A stretch of 21,536 nt of DNA, taken from contig SFPL01000109.1 of the NCBI GenBank assembly GCA_004551905.1, positions 1-21,536 of the forward strand. The letters are read 5' to 3'. The stretch is from Lentisphaeraceae bacterium (GTDB lineage Bacteria; Verrucomicrobiota; Kiritimatiellia; RFP12; UBA1067). The notes beneath the pieces are model-generated. The model had not been told where the DNA came from. It did no database searches and saw nothing but the letters and a program-made list of their open reading frames with translations. A program made the position numbers and the translations under genes. Below, in pieces: positions 6,633 to 13,731 of this stretch (within the stretch, counting starts at the first letter, position 1; every line of letters begins with the position of its first letter).

Positions 6633-6866
6633 ATGACTAAAAAAGCGCTCATCACCGGCATCACCGGTCAGGACGGCAGCTACCTTGCCGAGCAAAGCCA
6701 TGTCCGAATTTCGTTCGATATGCCAGAGTACTCGGGCGACGTGGATGCGCTTGTCGGTGATCCGTACAAGGCCCGGCGCGAGCTGGGCTGGGAGCCGAAG
6801 GTCAAGTTCGCCGACCTCGTCGCGATGATGGTCGACGCCGACCTCGAACTGGCACGGAGGGGATAG
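6633..6866 (+). pseudogene. gmd: GDP-mannose 4,6-dehydratase remnant with large internal in-frame deletion
   Basis: The open frame is only 77 codons, against about 320-370 residues in normal Gmd. Residues 1-20 (MTKKALITGITGQDGSYLAE) are the typical Gmd N-terminus with the GxxGxxG nucleotide-binding loop. From about residue 21 the sequence jumps to the typical C-terminus: LVGDPYKARRELGWEPK, then a VAMMVDADLELA helix. About 250-290 residues, including the whole active site, are missing, and the reading frame is kept across the junction near 6693. Gmd makes GDP-4-keto-6-deoxymannose for fucose or rhamnose-type sugars; this product cannot. The promoter and the downstream operon are intact. A collapsed assembly is an alternative to a true deletion. 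Confidence 0.8.
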
Positions 6867-6870
6867 CGCC

Positions 6871-7641
6871 GTGGCGTGTCCGAACGAGAGCGACCGGTGC
6901 ACCGTGCTGGTGACGAGCTGCGACCGCTACCGCGACATCGAGGCGCCTTTCCTGGCGCTGTGGCGGCGGCACTGGCCGGACTGCCCGTTCGAGCTCGTGG
7001 CGGTGAGGGAGTCGGGCGGCGACGACGGAGGAACCGCCGCTGACGGCTTCGACCGCGTCGTCGCAACCGGCCCCGGCCTCAGCTGGAGCGAGATGCTCGC
7101 CTTTGCGCTGGAGCGGATCTCCACTCCGTACGTCCTCATGTTGATGAACGACTACCTGCTCGATTCGCGGGTGGACACGGCGCGGCAGCTTGAGCTGCTG
7201 TCGCGGGCCGAGGCGGCGAACGCGCTCAACCTGCGGATGAACCCCAATCCGCCGCGCGCGGTGAAGAACAGCGCCTACGCCGTGTCCTGCCAGGCTGGCT
7301 ACTGGAACCGAGAGTTTCTCCTTGGCCTTGCGCGACGGACGAAGAGCGCGTGGGAGTTCGAACGGTACGGTAGCTACATATTCGACGAGTCGGACCCGCG
7401 TCCGATAATGGTGACGGAGCGGAAGGAGTTTCCCTTCGTCGACGCGCTCCACAAAGGCTACTGGGAGCCGGAAGGGGTGGCGCTCCTGAAGCGCGAGGGA
7501 ATCGGCTACGACTTTTCGCAGCGCGGGCTGCCGCCGTTCTGGCCGCGGCTGAAGTCCAACCTCAAGAAGGCGGTTTTCGCGATCTTTCCGTGGGAGCTCG
7601 TCGTCAGGGTGCAGAATGTCTTCAACTTGGGGATGAAGTAG
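6871..7641 (+). CDS. Putative glycosyltransferase (GT-A-like), surface polysaccharide
   Basis: This is a 256-residue soluble protein. It starts with a beta strand and loop typical of nucleotide-sugar binding (TVLVTSCDRYRDIEAPFLAL). It continues with WSEMLAFALERISTPYVLMLMNDYLL, where the NDY triplet occupies the place of the DxD/DDY metal motif. Later it has CQAGYWNREFLLGL and WEFERYGS, patterns seen in capsule and lipopolysaccharide transferases of this shape. No specific family name can be given. The start is the GTG at 6871, with GGAGG ten bases upstream and the gmd remnant stop five bases before. Its position behind gmd suggests a former deoxysugar polysaccharide function. The acceptor and donor are unknown. 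Confidence 0.7.
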   Translation: MACPNESDRCTVLVTSCDRYRDIEAPFLALWRRHWPDCPFELVAVRESGGDDGGTAADGFDRVVATGPGLSWSEMLAFALERISTPYVLMLMNDYLLDSRVDTARQLELLSRAEAANALNLRMNPNPPRAVKNSAYAVSCQAGYWNREFLLGLARRTKSAWEFERYGSYIFDESDPRPIMVTERKEFPFVDALHKGYWEPEGVALLKREGIGYDFSQRGLPPFWPRLKSNLKKAVFAIFPWELVVRVQNVFNLGMK

Positions 7642-7645
7642 ACGG

Positions 7646-8110
7646 ATGGAGTTTGCGGCGATAGACTTCGAGACCACTGGCTACGAGAACGGGGAGAAGA
7701 ACGAGCCCTGGCAGCTCGGGCTTGCGCTCGTGCGCGACGGCGCGGTCGTCGAGACGCGCGAGTGGTTCTTCGGCACCGCGCTCACCCCGGACTCGCAGTC
7801 GATCTTCGACCAGTGGGACGACTTCGCGCCCCATCTCATCGGCCGCCGGCTCGTCGCCCACAACATCGCCACCGAGCGCACCATCCTCACCCGGCTCGCG
7901 CCGCTGACGAAGTGGGGCCCGTGGGTGGACACGCTCAAGCTCGCGCGCGCCCGCTACCCCAAGCTGCCGTCGTATGCGCTGGGCGACCTCTGCGCCATGT
8001 TCGGCTGCGTGCCGGACATTCCCGGCCGCACCTGGCACGACGCGCTCTTCGACGCCGTCGCCTGCGCCAACCTCGCCACTGTCCTTGCCATGGAAGGCGT
8101 GTATTTGTAG
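7646..8110 (+). CDS. DEDDh-family 3'-5' exonuclease (DnaQ-like)
   Basis: This is a 154-residue protein, a single DnaQ/epsilon-like exonuclease domain. Exo I is IDFETTG with D7 and E9. Exo II is VAHNIATERTIL, in which the usual acidic Asp is replaced by Glu (E77). Exo III is H131-(4)-D136 in HDALFDAVA, giving the DEDDh type. Enzymes of this class trim DNA or RNA 3' ends with two metal ions. It is too short to contain a polymerase-binding or helicase domain, so it is a stand-alone nuclease rather than a proofreading subunit. It lies four bases after the glycosyltransferase gene and one base before the flavoprotein gene, hence the same operon. The substrate is unknown. Confidence 0.88.
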   Translation: MEFAAIDFETTGYENGEKNEPWQLGLALVRDGAVVETREWFFGTALTPDSQSIFDQWDDFAPHLIGRRLVAHNIATERTILTRLAPLTKWGPWVDTLKLARARYPKLPSYALGDLCAMFGCVPDIPGRTWHDALFDAVACANLATVLAMEGVYL

Positions 8111-8111
8111 C

Positions 8112-9191
8112 ATGAATACGGCAGTCAGGCAGACGCCGGTGAGACTGGCGATTATCGGCGGGGGCGCGGCTGGCATGTTCGCCGCGGCCGTTGCTGCGGA
8201 GCGCAAGATCCCCTGCGTTGTCATCGAGCGCAAGGCGCGGCTGGGGTCGAAGGTGCTGATGACCGCCAACGGTCGCTGCAACTTCACGAAGGACATCTCC
8301 GCCGACCAGTTCCTCGCCGACATCGGCCCGGCCGCGGCGTTCGTCGCGCAGGCCGTGCGCGAGTGTCCTCCGCGCAAGATCATCTCGGGCTTCAAGTCGC
8401 TGGGCGTGAGGCTTCGGCGCATGGAGGACGGACGGATGTTCCCGGCGGACGGCAAGGCAGCGACGATTGTCCATGCATTCGGGGATCTGCTGCGCGAAAG
8501 CGGCGTGCCGATTGTCTCGAATTGCCCAGTCATGGGGATCGAACACGTGAAGTCTGGTTTTGTCGTGGCGACCAGGAACTTTACCCTCTGCGCCGAGAAC
8601 GTCCTGCTGGCGACCGGCGGCGTCAGCTATCCCAAGCTTGGCTCGGTAGGCGATGGACAGCGCTTCGCAGCTGGGCTCGGACATAGCCTCGTTCCGTACC
8701 GTCCGGGGCTGATCGGTCTTGAGACGGCCGACTCGCGCGTCACGCGCCGCGCCGGACAGCGCTTCGAGGACGCGAGCGCGAGGGTGGTTGCCGGTGACGG
8801 CAAAACGCTGTACGAATACAGGGGCGAAGTCGACTGCGAGACGTTCGGCCTCAGCGGCGCGGCAATCTACAACTGCCAGCGGTTTATCGAGCACTACCTG
8901 CGCGGGCGGCCGGACCTGAAGGCGGCGGGGCTTTCCGTCGAGGCGGTCTTCGGGCGCGAGTGCGTACGCGTCGACGGCCCGAAGCCGCGTCCGCTGAAGG
9001 AGGCGATCGTCACGATCGGCGGTGTCGCGCTTGACGAAGTCAATCCCGCCACGATGGAGTCGCGCATAGTCCACGGGCTCTACTTTGCGGGAGAGGTCCT
9101 CGACATCGACGGTCCGACCGGCGGCTACAACCTGACGCTCGCCTTTGCCACCGCCCGCCGCGCCGTCGCCTCCATCGCGGGACGGATATGA
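8112..9191 (+). CDS. BaiN/HI0933-family NAD(P)/FAD-dependent oxidoreductase
   Basis: This is a 359-residue flavoprotein. The N-terminal Rossmann motif IIGGGAAGMFAA (G16-G21) binds FAD. GSKVLMTANGRCNFT is the strongly conserved family motif. LLATGGVSYPKLGSVGDG follows, and the C-terminal block is VTIGGVALDEVNPATMES, then LYFAGEVLDIDGPTGGYNL. These match the HI0933/YhiN/BaiN group, some members of which act on bile-acid intermediates; most have no known substrate. At 359 residues it is about 40 shorter than many members, the loss falling in the middle domain. The ATG at 8112 was chosen one base after the exonuclease stop; the longer upstream frame overlaps that gene. It is the last gene of its operon, and a new promoter follows. 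Confidence 0.92.
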   Translation: MNTAVRQTPVRLAIIGGGAAGMFAAAVAAERKIPCVVIERKARLGSKVLMTANGRCNFTKDISADQFLADIGPAAAFVAQAVRECPPRKIISGFKSLGVRLRRMEDGRMFPADGKAATIVHAFGDLLRESGVPIVSNCPVMGIEHVKSGFVVATRNFTLCAENVLLATGGVSYPKLGSVGDGQRFAAGLGHSLVPYRPGLIGLETADSRVTRRAGQRFEDASARVVAGDGKTLYEYRGEVDCETFGLSGAAIYNCQRFIEHYLRGRPDLKAAGLSVEAVFGRECVRVDGPKPRPLKEAIVTIGGVALDEVNPATMESRIVHGLYFAGEVLDIDGPTGGYNLTLAFATARRAVASIAGRI

Positions 9192-9228
9192 GGCTACGGC
9201 GGGCAAGCGAACCACGAACCACGAAATT

Positions 9229-9237
9229 TGGTATAAT
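9229..9237 (+). promoter_or_regulatory. Extended -10 promoter of the V-ATPase operon (leaderless start)
   Basis: TGGTATAAT has a perfect -10 at 9232-9237, no recognisable -35, and only 11 bases to the ATG at 9249. The predicted start of transcription is within about 6 bases of the start codon. The 14 bases TTTGGTATAATACA are identical to those before purA. Confidence 0.8.
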
Positions 9238-9248
9238 ACACTCCAATC

Positions 9249-9872
9249 ATGGTGAAGGTGAAGCTGACTAAGACCGAGCTCAAGGCTCAGACGGAAGCGC
9301 TGAAGCGGTTTCAGCGTTTCCTGCCCATGCTTCAGCTCAAGAAGCAGCAGCTGCAGGCCGAGATCGCCACCATCGTCTCCAAGGCCGAGGCCGTGGCCGC
9401 GCGCGAGCGTGAGCTGCGCGCCGCGATGAACGCCTGGATCGGCGTCGTCGCCACCGAAGACGGCCTGCTCTCCGGCCTCGTCAAGGTCGGCGAGGTGAAG
9501 ACCGGTCGGGCGAACATCGCCGGCGTCGAGATCCCCACCTTCGAGTCGGCGGAGACCGAAGTCGGCCGCATCGACCGCTGGGCCATGCCGCCGTGGGTAG
9601 ACGACGCGGTCGAGGCGGCGAAGGAGGTCGTCTCGCTCCGCTCCGAACGCGCAGTCTTCGAGGAGCAGCGCCGCCTCGTCGCCGAGGAGCTGCAGCAGAC
9701 CTCGCAGCGCGTGAACCTCTTCGAGAAAGTGAAGATACCCGAGTGCAAAGAGGCGATCCGCGTGATCAAGATCGCCCTCGGCGACGAGCAGACCTCATCG
9801 GTCACGCGCGGCAAGATCGCCAAGAGCCGCGCCCCGGCCGGTGAAGGCGAAGGGGAGGAGGCCGCGCCGTGA
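9249..9872 (+). CDS. ntpD: V-type ATPase subunit D (central stalk)
   Basis: This is a 207-residue protein of the normal length for the family. Subunit D forms the coiled-coil central rotor shaft that links the A3B3 catalytic head to the membrane ring. Long N- and C-terminal helices are visible: LKRFQRFLPMLQLKKQQLQAE at residues 18-38, and the conserved VNLFEKVKIPECKEAIRVIK near 154-173, followed by a T-x-G-K-x-x-K end. A beta-rich middle section carries the GxVxxGxV-like loop. The C-terminal tail is rich in Glu, Gly and Ala. No Shine-Dalgarno is present; the -10 box 11 bases upstream implies a leaderless mRNA. The stop overlaps the subunit I start by four bases. Subunits A, B and E are not in the window. 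Confidence 0.93.
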   Translation: MVKVKLTKTELKAQTEALKRFQRFLPMLQLKKQQLQAEIATIVSKAEAVAARERELRAAMNAWIGVVATEDGLLSGLVKVGEVKTGRANIAGVEIPTFESAETEVGRIDRWAMPPWVDDAVEAAKEVVSLRSERAVFEEQRRLVAEELQQTSQRVNLFEKVKIPECKEAIRVIKIALGDEQTSSVTRGKIAKSRAPAGEGEGEEAAP

Positions 9873-11539
9873 TCGTCCCGATGAAGCACCTCGACCTCGT
9901 CTGCCTAGCCTCGGACCAGGACGCCACGCTCGAGCGGCTATGTCTGCTCGGCGCGGTGCATCTCGAGCTTTCCGCCGCCGGCGGCGAGGCGGTGGCGAAG
10001 GCTAAGGGTGACCTCGCCGACGCCGAGCGCGCGCTGCTACTCATCCGCAAGGCGCGCGAGCTTGTCCCGGACAGCGAGCCGCGTCCGCACTCCGTCGCCG
10101 AGGTGCTGGCGATCGACGCCGACCGCGAGACGCTCAAGGCCGAGCGCGAGCGCCTTGAGCGCGAGATCAATGCCTACGAGCCCTACGGCGACTTCGACCC
10201 CGAGCTCGCGAAGCGGCTCCTCGAGCGGGTCGACGGCCTGCGCGACGCAGTTCCGCTGCCCGACAAGCTGCCGGAGATGTCGCTTTCGCGCCTCCGCGAG
10301 AAGTTCGCCCGGGTCGAGAACCGCATCCGCATCGCTGACGCCCGGCTCGCCGGCTGCGACGACAAGGCGATCGAGGCGTGGTATCCGCATCTCGCCGACC
10401 GCATGGTCTTCGAGCAGGCGAGGGAGCTTCTGCACGAGCACGGCGCGGTCGCGGTGGTTTCGGGCTGGATCCCGGAGCCGAAGGTGAAATCGCTCATGGA
10501 GATCGTGCGCGGCGACCAGACCGACCTCTTCACGCGCACGCACACGCCCGGCTGGGGCGTCCTTCTTCGCGACCCGGAGCCGGGCGAGATTCCCCCGACG
10601 CTGGTCGAGCCGCCGCGCCTGTTCCGTCCGGTGAAGGTGCTCTTCGACGGCCTCGGCATCGCCCCGGCCTACACCGAGTCGGACGTGTCGGTGCCGTTCA
10701 TGTGCTACTTCTCGCTCTTCTTCGCGATGCTCGTGGGCGACGGCGCGTACGGCGCCATCTTCCTTGCCGCCACGTTCGCGCTGAGGAAGAAGCTTCCGAG
10801 AAGCTGGTTTGTGCTGCTCGCGGTCTTCTCTGCCGCGACGATTGCGTGGGGCGTCCTCTCCAACACCTGGTTCGGCGCGGCGATTCCGTGGTGCGCCGAC
10901 TGGCCGACGGTGAAGTGGCTGGCGGACCCGAGCTACCACAACATGATGCTTCTTTGCTTCACCATCGGCGTCTCGCACCTAATGCTCGCGCGCATCTGGA
11001 ACGGCGTCTGCCGGCTGCCGGACTCGACGGCGGTCGCGGAGTTCGGCTGGGCCGGCATTCTCCTCTTCATGTACCTCGTCACCAACTCCATAGTCGGCAT
11101 CTTCCCCGGCGTCCCGTCCTGGGCGTTCTGGGTGCTTGGCGCGGCGCTCGTCTGCGTGTTCGGGTTCTCGGTGAAGCCGTCGGAGCTCAGGACTCGCGGC
11201 GCCGAGCTCGGCATGCTGCCGCTCAACGTGATGAGCGCACTCGGCGACATCATCAGCTACGTCAGGCTCTTCGCGGTCGGCCTCGCGTCCGTCAAGGTTG
11301 CTGAGAACTTCAACTCCATGGCGACGTCGCTCGTGGCCGGGGCCGACGCCGTCTGGGCCAAGGCGCTGATGGCCATCGCGATGGTCGCGATCCTCGTTGT
11401 CGGCCACGGCCTCAACCTGGCGATGGCCGCTCTTTCGATTCTCGTCCACGCGGTGCGCCTCAACACGCTCGAGTTCTCCAACCACAAGGGAGTGAGCTGG
11501 GCTGGCTACGCGTTCCGTCCGTTTCGCAAAACCACTTAA
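9869..11539 (+). CDS. ntpI: V-type ATPase subunit I (membrane stator)
   Basis: This is a 556-residue protein. The N-terminal cytoplasmic half (about residues 1-265) begins IVPMKHLDLVCLASDQDATL and is rich in coiled coil. The C-terminal half has about seven or eight transmembrane helices. The key arginine of the ion path is in ISYVRLFAVGLAS (R466). GHGLNLAMAALSILVHAVRLNTLEF and a final WAGYAFRPF motif are typical. It forms the half-channel next to the K ring. It is about 100 residues shorter than many relatives, mainly in the N-terminal arm. The GTG start at 9869 is supported by GGGGAGGAG eight bases upstream and by the GTGA overlap with subunit D; an ATG at 9881 is the alternative. Confidence 0.93.
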   Translation: MIVPMKHLDLVCLASDQDATLERLCLLGAVHLELSAAGGEAVAKAKGDLADAERALLLIRKARELVPDSEPRPHSVAEVLAIDADRETLKAERERLEREINAYEPYGDFDPELAKRLLERVDGLRDAVPLPDKLPEMSLSRLREKFARVENRIRIADARLAGCDDKAIEAWYPHLADRMVFEQARELLHEHGAVAVVSGWIPEPKVKSLMEIVRGDQTDLFTRTHTPGWGVLLRDPEPGEIPPTLVEPPRLFRPVKVLFDGLGIAPAYTESDVSVPFMCYFSLFFAMLVGDGAYGAIFLAATFALRKKLPRSWFVLLAVFSAATIAWGVLSNTWFGAAIPWCADWPTVKWLADPSYHNMMLLCFTIGVSHLMLARIWNGVCRLPDSTAVAEFGWAGILLFMYLVTNSIVGIFPGVPSWAFWVLGAALVCVFGFSVKPSELRTRGAELGMLPLNVMSALGDIISYVRLFAVGLASVKVAENFNSMATSLVAGADAVWAKALMAIAMVAILVVGHGLNLAMAALSILVHAVRLNTLEFSNHKGVSWAGYAFRPFRKTT

Positions 11540-11573
11540 CCACCCAATAACCTAACCAAAAAGGAAAAACAAA

Positions 11574-12062
11574 ATGAGTGATGCAGCAATGATAGTCGCG
11601 GGCGCGATCGCCTGCCTGGGGCTCGCCGGAGCGGGCAGCGCGTTCGGCACGGGGTTCGCGGCCTCGGCGGCCGTCGGAGCGTGGAAGAAGTGCTATGCCG
11701 CGAACAAGCAGGCGCCGTTCCTTCTCCTCTCGTTCGTCGGCGCGCCGATCACCCAGACGCTCTACGGGATGATTCTCATGTTCATCATGCTCGACAAGGT
11801 CGGCAAGGCAGCCGCCGGCTCGGGGCTGCCCTGCCTCGTCGCGGGCATCTTTTCCGGTCTCGCGATCGGTCTTTCCGCGCTCTTCCAGGGCCGCGCCGGC
11901 GCGGCCGCGTGCGATGCGCAGGCGGAGACGAACCAGGGCTTCACCAACTACCTTGCCGCGCTCGGCATCGTCGAGACCGTCGCGATTTTCGCCATGGTGT
12001 TCGCGCTCATAGCGCTTGGTTATGTCGCCGAGGTGCCGGTTCCGGCTCCAGCGGCGGTCTGA
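11574..12062 (+). CDS. ntpK: V-type ATPase subunit K (c-ring proteolipid), Na+-type site
   Basis: This is a 162-residue protein with four transmembrane helices, a fused double hairpin as in Enterococcus NtpK. The ion-carrying glutamate is E134 in GIVETVAIF (helix 4). T60 and Q61 in APITQTLYG and Q105 in ALFQGRAGA correspond to the Thr, Gln and Gln that coordinate Na+ in NtpK (T64, Q65, Q110, E139). The first hairpin lacks a carboxylate. This set favours Na+ over H+ transport; the assignment of ion is inference from residue matching. AAGGAAAAA lies seven bases before the ATG, in an A-rich leader resembling that of the RiPP precursor. It is 34 bases after subunit I. Confidence 0.93.
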   Translation: MSDAAMIVAGAIACLGLAGAGSAFGTGFAASAAVGAWKKCYAANKQAPFLLLSFVGAPITQTLYGMILMFIMLDKVGKAAAGSGLPCLVAGIFSGLAIGLSALFQGRAGAAACDAQAETNQGFTNYLAALGIVETVAIFAMVFALIALGYVAEVPVPAPAAV

Positions 12063-12063
12063 G

Positions 12064-13731
12064 ATGCGCATCAGCCCGAAATGGGGATGGTTCGCGGCGT
12101 TCATGGCGGTCTTCGCCGTGTGCGCCGCATTCGTGTTCTGGGGCACCTGGTCGACGGACGTCTCGCCGGTGATGCCAGACTGCCCGATCTCCCATCCCGA
12201 AGGCTGGTGGGCGAACGTCTCCGCGTTCCTCCGCGAGTGGCTTAAGACCGGCCTCTTCTCGCCTGACGACGTCAAGGCGTTCGCCGGCGCCCCGTACTTC
12301 CTGCAGGAGCTCCAGTATGCGGTTCCGGCGTTCCTTGCCGGTCTCGCGCTGGCATACTATTGCCGCGGGCGCGGGCTTTCGCGCCTCGCGTCGTATTCCG
12401 CCGGCCTCTTCCTCTCGCTTTCCGGCTACTGGTTCACGCTCTTCTCGGCCGGGCACCTCGGCTGGTTCCGCTGGATGACCTACGGCGTCTTCGCCTTCGG
12501 ACTTGCCGACCGCGCCGTCCGCCGCGGCCGCCTGCGCCACTGGCTGCTCCTCGGCGCTGTTGTCGGCTGGGCGAGCTTCCGCCAGCAGGACCTCTGGCTG
12601 ATCTTCACCCTTTTCACCGGCGCGTACTTCGTCTGGTGCTGCGTCCGCGAGCGCGCGCTGCCGTGGAAGGGCGCGCTTTTTGCCGCGTTGGCGTTTGCGC
12701 TCGTCGGCGCGCCCGGCGTGATGGCGTCGCTGCGCGAGGTCGCGGGGCGCGAGAAGCAGATGGAGTCGGCGGGCGTGAATGCCGTCAAGGCGGACGCTGG
12801 CGCCGCGTCGGCGGAGAAGTCCGAGGCGGAGCGGAAGACCGAGCGCGAGAGGCAGTGGATCTTCGTCACCAACTGGTCGCTGCCGTCCGACGAGATTTGC
12901 GAGATTTTCTCGGCGCGCGGCAAGGGCGACACGAGCTGCCCCTACGTCCTTTCGATTGGTTCGCGCACCAGCTCTGGCGTGAAGCCGTATGTCGGCGCGC
13001 TGGGGCGTCCCTACGGCGCGAAGGAGGGCAACTACCGCCAGCATTCGCTTTACATCGGGCTCGTCACCTGTCTCCTTGCGCTCGTCGGCGCGGTCGCGGC
13101 GTTCCGCCGGCGCGAAGGGGAGGCGATCTTCTTCCTTGTCGCGGCGGTTCTCGCCGTCGCGCTCTCGCTCGGACGCTACTTCGAGCCGCTCTACCGCTGC
13201 GTGTTCGCGCTCCCGGTCGGCGATTTAGTGCGTTGTCCGGTCAAGTGGCTCCATTTCGCGGAACTCTCGCTCGCGGTGCTGGCGGCCCGGGGAATCGACG
13301 CCGTCATCGCGCTCGCGGCCAAGCAGGGCGAGACGGCGCGCAAGGTTGCGCTCTGCGCCGTCGGCGCAGCGGTCGTCGTCGGCGCGTTCGATCTCGCGCG
13401 GGTCGACCGCCTCTACTGCGCGCCGGTGGATCTTAAGGAGGCGCGCCGCACCGATTCCTCGATGCAGCTCACGTTCCTGCGCACACAGGACTTCTCGAGT
13501 CCGCAGGTGGCGGAAATGATGCGCCTGAAGCGCATCGTCTCGCTGGCGCGGCTGCCCTGGAACCCCGACGTCTACCTCGTCGAGGTCCTGACTCCGCGGC
13601 AGAAGGACGCTCCGTCTGCGCCGTGGGACGTGAATTCTTCCGCGGTGGCGCTGGGCGTCGTCTCGCTCCTCGCCTCGTTCGCCGTCATTGCGCTTTCGCT
13701 CTCCCGCCGGGGAGAAAAGGTTTTGGTGTGA
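12064..13731 (+). CDS. Large polytopic membrane protein (YfhO / GT-C-like)
   Basis: This is a 555-residue protein with about ten to twelve predicted membrane helices. A first helix is followed by an extracytoplasmic loop containing SHPEGWW. A charged linker (residues about 230-265, rich in Glu, Lys and Ala) and a soluble loop split the helices. The segment HSLYIGLVTCLLALVG and the later RCPVKWLHFAELSLAVLAAR resemble YfhO-type GT-C membrane proteins that handle lipid-linked sugars. I give that as a tentative relation only. It begins two bases after the ntpK stop and its own stop overlaps the kinase start by four bases, so it is co-transcribed with the V-ATPase. No strong Shine-Dalgarno is seen; translation is probably coupled. 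Confidence 0.8.
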   Translation: MRISPKWGWFAAFMAVFAVCAAFVFWGTWSTDVSPVMPDCPISHPEGWWANVSAFLREWLKTGLFSPDDVKAFAGAPYFLQELQYAVPAFLAGLALAYYCRGRGLSRLASYSAGLFLSLSGYWFTLFSAGHLGWFRWMTYGVFAFGLADRAVRRGRLRHWLLLGAVVGWASFRQQDLWLIFTLFTGAYFVWCCVRERALPWKGALFAALAFALVGAPGVMASLREVAGREKQMESAGVNAVKADAGAASAEKSEAERKTERERQWIFVTNWSLPSDEICEIFSARGKGDTSCPYVLSIGSRTSSGVKPYVGALGRPYGAKEGNYRQHSLYIGLVTCLLALVGAVAAFRRREGEAIFFLVAAVLAVALSLGRYFEPLYRCVFALPVGDLVRCPVKWLHFAELSLAVLAARGIDAVIALAAKQGETARKVALCAVGAAVVVGAFDLARVDRLYCAPVDLKEARRTDSSMQLTFLRTQDFSSPQVAEMMRLKRIVSLARLPWNPDVYLVEVLTPRQKDAPSAPWDVNSSAVALGVVSLLASFAVIALSLSRRGEKVLV

